DNA from: Rhodocollybia butyracea
Taxonomy: Eukaryota; Basidiomycota; Agaricomycetes; Agaricales; Omphalotaceae
Direction: 5' to 3'
DNA: 62,010 nt
Assembly: GCA_015501585.1 (NCBI GenBank)
Contig: JADNRY010000359.1
Span: 1 to 62,010, forward strand
The notes beneath the pieces were generated by a model. It saw only the letters and a program-made list of their open reading frames with translations. It had not been told where the DNA came from and made no database searches. How positions within the stretch are numbered: the stretch's first letter is position 1; each line of letters opens with the position of its first letter. Shown here piece after piece: positions 56,553 through 62,010 of this stretch. Both the position numbers and the translations under genes were made by a program.

Positions 56553-58680
56553 ATGGACTTTACTCAAATCGCGTCTGCATGGTTGACCAAGTTCTCTCAC
56601 TCTCTCGAGCAGCAAGATGCAGCTAGCTGTGCCTCGCTCTTCCATTCACATGGCTGGCTTAGAGATTACCTAGTGTTCACCTGGAACCTACGTAACGCGG
56701 AACGGGCACGGCACAAAATCCTGGAAATATCTAGAATGCTAATATCAAATCGACGACGATCTCTGGGCTCGAGGTTACCTCGGATGGGTCTTTTAAGCCA
56801 TCGCCTGGGGAGATGCCCGAGAGTGGTATCTTTCTGGTTTTACGTTTCTCGACGGCGATAGCGAGTGGGAGGGGCATCTTCACGTTGGCCCAAGAAGCTG
56901 GAGAGTGGAAGGGCGTTTACGTTTTTTCATATCATTGGATAGCCTGAAGGGCCACGAACCTAGAGGGCCTGAAGAAGGTGTATACCACGGCACTGCGACG
57001 TACTGGTCAGAGGTGCGAGAAGAGAGACGGCGTACAATTGAGGGAGAACCCGTTGGTGTTGATCGGTGAGTCCTTTTTGGAATCACACATCGTTCGCGCT
57101 ATGCTGACGCATGCTATGCGTCATGTACGTAGTGGGTGCAGGCCAAAATGGGTTACAAGTCGCTGCGCGATTCAAGCAGATGGGTATTCCAACTCTTGTG
57201 ATCGAAAAGAACGAGCGTATCGGCGACCATTGGCGACGCAGATATCCTTGCTTGACTCTACACACTCCCAAGCTACACCACAGTTGTGCGTTATCGAACC
57301 TTTCCCTTTTTTTCATCTTGAGTGGCTCATGGACGTTCTCTCTCAAGTGTTATACCAGCCGTATCCCGATACCTGGCCTCGCTTTACCCCGCGAGATAAG
57401 GTTGCTGACTGGCTGGAACAGTATGCGATATCGCAAGACATCGTTGTATGGACGAAATCTCAACCACTCCCTGTCCCTTCTTACGATTCCGAAACGAAGA
57501 GATGGACTGTTTCCATCGACAGAAATGGAAAATCCGTCACGATTCATCCAAAGCACATCGTTTTGGCTACAGGTTTCTGGGTGCCCCTTACGTGCCTGAT
57601 GTCGACGGCCAAGATGTCTTCAAAGGCCAGATATTCCATTCCGAATCTTACTCGGGCGGGCCACAATTCGCGGGAAAACGCGTTGTTATCGTAGGAACCG
57701 GAAATAGCGGCGCAGACATTGCACTAGACCTTCATATGAGAGAAGCACAAGCGGTTACAATCTTACAGCGCTCAACCACTGTTGTCCAATCCGCCAATAC
57801 ACTTGTGGAGATGCTTGACCACCTCTGGGATCCAAATCTGCCCGTTGAAGTTGGTGATTATCGCAATGTAGCCACGCCCTATCGGCTTTTGAAAGAAATT
57901 TTGATAAGTCGGAAGGATCACTTTTGGGACAAAGACAGAGATATTCTTGATGGCTTGGCGAAAGCTGGAATGAATGTGAATATTGACGGAGGTGGTATTC
58001 TTACACTGGTTCATGAACGCCTCGGAGGTACGTCGATTTCGTCTGTTTATTGTAGATTGCCATTTCTAATGACCTTTTCAGGATATTGTAAGCTCGCAAC
58101 TACGCTGGCAATATTCAATCCTTGACTGTATCTATCTTTAGGGATGGATATTGGAACCGCGGAACATGTAGCATCCGGGAAGATTAAAGTTAAATCAGAG
58201 GTCGTGATTCAAAAAAATGACAGAGAACGCTGTCATTCTCAGTGACGGTTCGGTGCTAGAAGCCGATGTTGTTCTTTTTGCGTGAGTTTTGATTTCGACT
58301 GCATCTTCTCTTCGCTCATGCTTGATCGTTAAACCACAGTACTGGATACCGCCATATGCAAAGTATTATGAGACGCATATTCGGAGAAACAATCGATCAA
58401 GCGGGCCCTGCTGGAGGTATGGATGAAGAGGGGGAAATGCGAGGCGCATATAAGCCTACTGGGCATCCTGGGGTAAGTATTTCCCTTAAGCTCGAGATTG
58501 CTGTCGTTTATCGTTGTGTCAAGCTCTGGTACGCGCTGGGAGATTTTTCAGAACTCGCGTTTTGGGTCCAAGTTCTTGGCAAGTTCTGTTTTCTTTACTA
58601 TATGTATCTCCGATTTTGACACACAAACATCGCAGGCGATCCAACTGCAGGCCCTTGAACTGGGTTACACGAAGATGTAA
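56553..58680 (+). CDS. Flavin monooxygenase with N-terminal NTF2-like domain
   Basis: The first exon (56553-57065) encodes an NTF2-like domain (MDFTQIASAWLTKF...HGWLRDYLVFTWNLR) that often precedes FMO domains in fungi. After the first intron come the FAD motif VGAGQNGLQVA, GDHWRRRYPCLTLHTPK, DTWPRFTPRDKVADWLEQYA, the FMO fingerprint FKGQIFHSESYSG, and the NADPH motif GTGNSGADIALDL. The end is ALELGYTKM. This is the class B FMO group that includes YUCCA-type enzymes acting on indole-3-pyruvate, but many fungal members have other N- or S-oxidation or Baeyer-Villiger substrates. Exons proposed: 57133-57292, 57348-58027, 58082-58087 (6 bp), 58142-58281, 58340-58472, 58524-58578 and 58636-58680. 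The last intron uses a GC donor (GCAAGT). Single-base shifts are near 56735, 56922-56927 (T run), 57041-57045, 57573-57575, 58211-58217 (A run) and 58543-58547 (T run). Confidence 0.8.
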
Positions 58681-59265
58681 TGAAATATGTGAACTTTATA
58701 CACTGTGTTTGAACCAAATCCATATTTAATCCGATAATAATAAACGAAGCAAGTTGGTATCAGAACCAAAACTAGCGAATTGAAGTTGGACTTTTCGCCA
58801 GTTCTTGCCTACACCCAAAGTAGACATTGGCAGTGTCAAGCATCGCGCTGAAAGTAATAGGAATGCAAAGAGACTTGGTTCCCTTTCCTTCGGAACTCTG
58901 AGGAGCTTCTAGACACACTTATGGAAGATGTGTTCCGTTAGCGCAGCAGCATCTTGAAGAGTTCAAATACCCGATGAAGAGCCTCTGAGACCTCCTGCGA
59001 CCCGTTAGTAAAACCCTATATACTATTGAGAGAATTATGTATCCCCTTCAACAAAATATCGAGATTTCAAAGCTACATTCGATTTAGCTTACAGATATTG
59101 CTCCTTCGAACATGGTTATCATCTCAGATCTCTTCAAGAAACTGTAGCGTTGAGATAAGCTTGACGGATCGGACTATTCTCAATCTCGTTCTTCATAAGG
59201 AGGCCATGGTTGTGTATCGTTTCCTATCCCATCCTCCGAATCAGTACCTGTAAAGTTGCTCAATA
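58681..59265. other. Convergent 3' region between FMO and the ARD-like array
   Basis: AATAAT/AATAAA-like motifs at 58735-58745 probably end the FMO transcript. From about 59040 the sequence belongs to the first tandem unit of the ARD-like array and matches 60380-60630 and 61660-61900. Confidence 0.45.
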
Positions 59266-59970
59266 TCACATCGAAAGTAGGCTCACTTTAAAGAAAGCGG
59301 TTGCCTTCACTTTTCTGTTGCTCTCGTCATCGAGAGTAAGGCGAAACTTTGCTCCTGCTGGGAAGCGAAAGAGCATCCCCGGAACAACGTCGAGGTGAAT
59401 CCAAGCCTTTGCGGTAACATCTGATCCAGGTTGAGGGTATAGTTAGAGCATAGTGGCTTGGGCTATGGCAAGGACTCACCTTCAACGTGTAGATAAAGGC
59501 TTCACCGGTTATAACAGCAAAGAGCATCCTTCGTCGTGCACATATCGCTACGGATAGATCATCGAGCCAGTCATATAAGTATGTCACAGAAGTAAACAAT
59601 GTAGAGATATTTTCTCACTCGCCCGCTGTGACTGAGTGGGTAGTCTCCTCAATAAGGCAATCATCTAGGATTGGGAGTGAGCAAATTTTTGGCCTGGGGA
59701 ATGAATGATCTATGATTCACCTCTGGAGTCATTGATGTGGCATCTTTTTGAAGTTCCAAGTTCACTCCAACGGCGCAAGCTTCATTCGTAACGGGATATC
59801 CTAACTCTTGTGCCTGGTTTTGAGCAGCCTTTTCAAGTTCATCACCACTACCACCCATAAACATTATCTTCCATCCCAGAGCATCGAGGTGCTCGACAAC
59901 CGACCGGATGAGATGCATCGGTGGCAGAAGCAGAGTCGCCGGGAAGGTAATATGCGTGAATGGGGGCCAT
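59266..59970 (-). CDS. Acireductone-dioxygenase-like cupin, array copy 1 (probably broken)
   Basis: ATG at 59970 starts MAPIHAYYLPGDSASATD, as in copy 2. One base is gained near 59895-59905 so the match continues in another frame as EHLDALGWKIMFMGG, then ELEKAAQNQAQELGYPVT. The middle exon starts at 59549 or so (CGATATGTGCACG after a TAG acceptor) and has one extra base relative to copy 2. The last exon reads DVTAKAWIHLDVVPGMLFRFPAGAKFRLTLDDESNRK and ends VSLLSM. The family is that of acireductone dioxygenase in methionine salvage, inferred from the RAYYLP start, the VEKLDALGW block and W-I-x-x-x-V-x-P-G...F-P-A-G. The normal H in P-A-G-I-Y-H-R-F is replaced (PAGAKFRL), and H-x-H-x-x-x-E is absent. 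Part of the region after TPEV has stops, so this copy may be a pseudogene. Confidence 0.65.
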
Positions 59971-60632
59971 CTTTGGTGGATATGATATTGCGGAGGCAGC
60001 TTTTAAGTCTCAGCCAGAAATAACTAAATCTGTTCCGAAAGCAGCTTCCATTAGTAGAAACGCGGAGCCAGGCGGTCAAGTCTTCCAGTTGTGAAAGCCA
60101 TACATTTTACCCGTTTTGGAGCACTGACCTGTTATTATGCATTCCCTTTCAGGCTATCTGAACTGGAAATGTGACACTTGTCAATCAGGGAGAGTCTGGG
60201 AGAATAGCCTCCCATTATTGTAGTAGATCGATAAGGTCGACAGTCGTCTGGAAACGGAGACTTGGCGGAATAAAATAGTGCCCATTTTAGTAGATCGAAT
60301 CTCAAGAAGGTCGGTGTGACCCCGTTCTTCTGCGTTCTTCTTGTCCCACTCACTCCATCTGCCAAGTCACGAATGTTCTACGCTTCAGTACAGTAAGATA
60401 TCGGAACTTCAATGTTACATTTAATTTATTTCGAACAGTAGGCTCCTTCAAGCACGGCTATCATCTCAGATCTATCCAAGAGCCTGAGTGTTAAGATAAG
60501 CTTGACGGATTGGATGATTCTCAATCTCGTCCTTCGCAAGGAGGCCCTGGTTGTGTATCGTTTCCTATCCCATCGGCCGCTCCGAGTCAGTACGTGTAGT
60601 ATAAGTATCCTCAATATCATATCGAAATAGGC

Positions 60633-61303
60633 TCACTTTGAAAAAACAATTGCTGCTGCTTTTCTGTTGTTCTCGTTGAAAGTAAGGCGAAATTTCGCTC
60701 CTGCGGGGAAGTGAATGAACGTCCCCGGAACAATATCGAGTTGAATCCAAGCCTTTGTGATAACATCTGATCAAAGTGAAGGTATAATTAAATCTCAGGG
60801 GCATGCGTTGAGGCAAGTACCCACCCTCAACGTGTACATAGGGGCTTCCGCTGGTTACAACAGCGACAGAATCCTTCGTCGTGCATATATCACTACAGAC
60901 AGAGCGAAAGGTCATATGTCACAGTAGACGATATAGAGGCGTTTCCTACTAACCTGCTCTCCGAATGGAGTATTTTCGTCAATAGGGCAACCATCTAGAT
61001 TGAGAGTGAGCAAATTATTGGCCTGTGGGACCTTAACGATCTTTGAATCACCTCTGGTGTCAATGTTGCTGCATTTTTTTCAAAAGATTCCAAGTCCACT
61101 CCAACGGCACAACCTTCATGCGTAACGGGATATCCTAATTCTTGTACCTGGTTTCGAGCAGCCTTTTCAAGTTCATCACCACTACTACCAATAAACGTCG
61201 TCTTCCATCCAAGAGCATCGAGTTTCTCGACACTGACCGGACGAGATGTATCGGTGGCAGAAGCAGAGTCGGCGGGAAGATAATATGCGCGAATGGGGGC
61301 CAT
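60633..61303 (-). CDS. Acireductone-dioxygenase-like cupin, array copy 2, about 183 aa
   Basis: Exons on the minus strand are 61303-60954, 60892-60825 and 60766-60633. The start MAPIRAYYLPADSASATD then SRPVSVEKLDALGW parallels the first residues of acireductone dioxygenases (R-A-Y-Y, R-P-V-S-x-E-x-L-x-A-L-G). The middle exon, DICTTKDSVAVVTSGSP, falls where the family has its metal-binding H-x-H-x-x-x-E; those residues are not present. The last exon, AWIQLDIVPGTFIHF then PAGAKFRLTF, is the second cupin strand pair, again without the expected His. The length (about 180 aa) equals the family norm. A single-base shift sits near 61046 and a compensating one near the first splice. If intact in the genome, it would be a cupin-fold protein unlikely to bind Fe or Ni in the usual way, so its role is unknown. 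Confidence 0.7.
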
Positions 61304-61904
61304 CTTTAGTAGATGTGATATTATGAAGGCAGCTTTTAAATATCAGCGAGAAACAAATGTATCCGTTCTGAATGCAGCACTTCTGGCATTATGCTCCTCT
61401 ATAAGCGCGGAGTCAGGCGGCCAAGTCGAAGTCATATATTTTACCTGTTTTGGGGCTCTGACACTGTTATTGTACGTCCCTTTCAATCTCGTATAGGACA
61501 GAGAGTCTGGCAGAATAGCCCTCCATTATTATAGATCGATAAGGTCAGCACCCGTGGAAACAGAAACTTGGCGGAATAGTGCCCATTCTAGTAGATCGAA
61601 TCTCAAGAAGGTCGGTGAGCTGACCCCGTTCTTCTGCGTCCCTTTCCGAGGTATAAATATTCTACGCTTTAGTACTCTTTTAGCAAAATATCGGAACTTC
61701 AATGTTACATTAATTTATTTTAGCAGTATGCTCTTTCGAGCACGGTCATCATCGTAGATCTATACAAGAGCCTGAGTGTTGAGATAAGCTTGACGGATCG
61801 GATTATTCTCATCTCGCCCTTCGCAAGAAGGCCATGATTGTGTATTGTTTCCTATCCCACCCGCCGAGTCAATATGTATATATCCTATCGAAAATAGGCT
61901 CACT

Positions 61905-62010
61905 TTAAAAGAAAACAATTCCTGCCGCTTTTCTGTTCTTCTCGTCGAAAGTAAGGCGGAACTTTGCTCCTGCTGGGAAACGAATGAACGTCCCCGGAAC
62001 AATATCGAGT
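61905..62010 (-). CDS. Acireductone-dioxygenase-like cupin, array copy 3 (partial, runs off the window)
   Basis: The minus strand from the window edge reads LDIVPGTFIRFPAGAKFRL then TFDEKNRKAAGIVFF and a stop. It matches the final exon of copies 1 and 2 and keeps the same ligand-loss signature (AKF in place of the family's YHR). The rest of the gene lies beyond 62010. Confidence 0.7.
   Translation of the reverse strand, partial: LDIVPGTFIRFPAGAKFRLTFDEKNRKAAGIVFF

Larger units (their letters stand above)
59040..62010 (-). repeat. Tandem segmental array of about 1.3 kb units (two full, one entering the window edge)
   Basis: Landmarks recur in order. AGATAAGCTTGACGGAT is at about 59153, 60496 and 61782, and GTTTCCTATCCCA is at about 59218, 60561 and 61848, giving periods of about 1,340 and 1,290 bp. 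Each unit holds one ARD-like gene on the minus strand with its flanks, so genes and intergenic sequence were duplicated together. Confidence 0.9.

Overview
The window looks like a transposon-rich stretch of a basidiomycete genome, most likely Agaricomycetes. This is inferred from gene structure and family resemblance; no database search was run. Supporting signs are introns of about 50-60 bp with GT/AG (and several GC/AG) ends, NACHT and NB-ARC/TPR (NLR-like) genes of the type expanded in mushroom-forming fungi, a single-pass membrane protein with a glycine-rich transmembrane segment, copia-type and LINE retroelements, and many small inverted-repeat elements.

Layout. 1-2.7 kb: the 3' part of a decayed LINE ending in poly(A). 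2.7-4.8 kb: nested insertions (a CACTA-like element family with dense subterminal repeats, holding a 373 bp fold-back MITE and a pogo/Tc1-like relic) that abut a broken NACHT gene (4.8-6.2 kb). 8.3-12.1 kb: one 3.7 kb element with a 6 bp target duplication, long inverted ends and no recognisable gene, itself carrying a hAT-type MITE and a palindrome. 12-33 kb: almost gene-free, with a probable solo LTR, minisatellites, three further CACTA-like copies and one weak small gene model. 33.6-38.5 kb: an NB-ARC/TPR gene on the minus strand, split in its last TPR repeats by a 1.16 kb TRIM retroelement. A second, inverted TRIM copy lies at 40.0-41.1 kb. 42.4-43.0 kb: a second LINE remnant. 43.9-49.0 kb: a complete copia-type element with LTRs and target duplication but a broken polyprotein.

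The right-hand 12.5 kb is the ordinary gene-bearing part. It has a single-pass membrane protein (49.5-50.6 kb), an MCT-like MFS transporter (51.9-53.7 kb), an amidase-signature enzyme (54.4-56.3 kb) and an NTF2-like/flavin monooxygenase fusion (56.6-58.7 kb), all on the plus strand. These are followed on the minus strand by three tandem copies of an acireductone-dioxygenase-like cupin gene (59.3 kb to the window edge) that appear to have lost the metal ligands of the family. Transporter, amidase and FMO are co-directional and could serve one small-molecule pathway, but that is inference.

Two cautions apply throughout. Nearly every long coding gene carries one or more single-base frameshifts, often in short base runs, in otherwise well conserved frames. 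This could be consensus error in the assembly or true decay. Exon boundaries were set by reading frame and splice motifs by eye, so single-exon details may be wrong.
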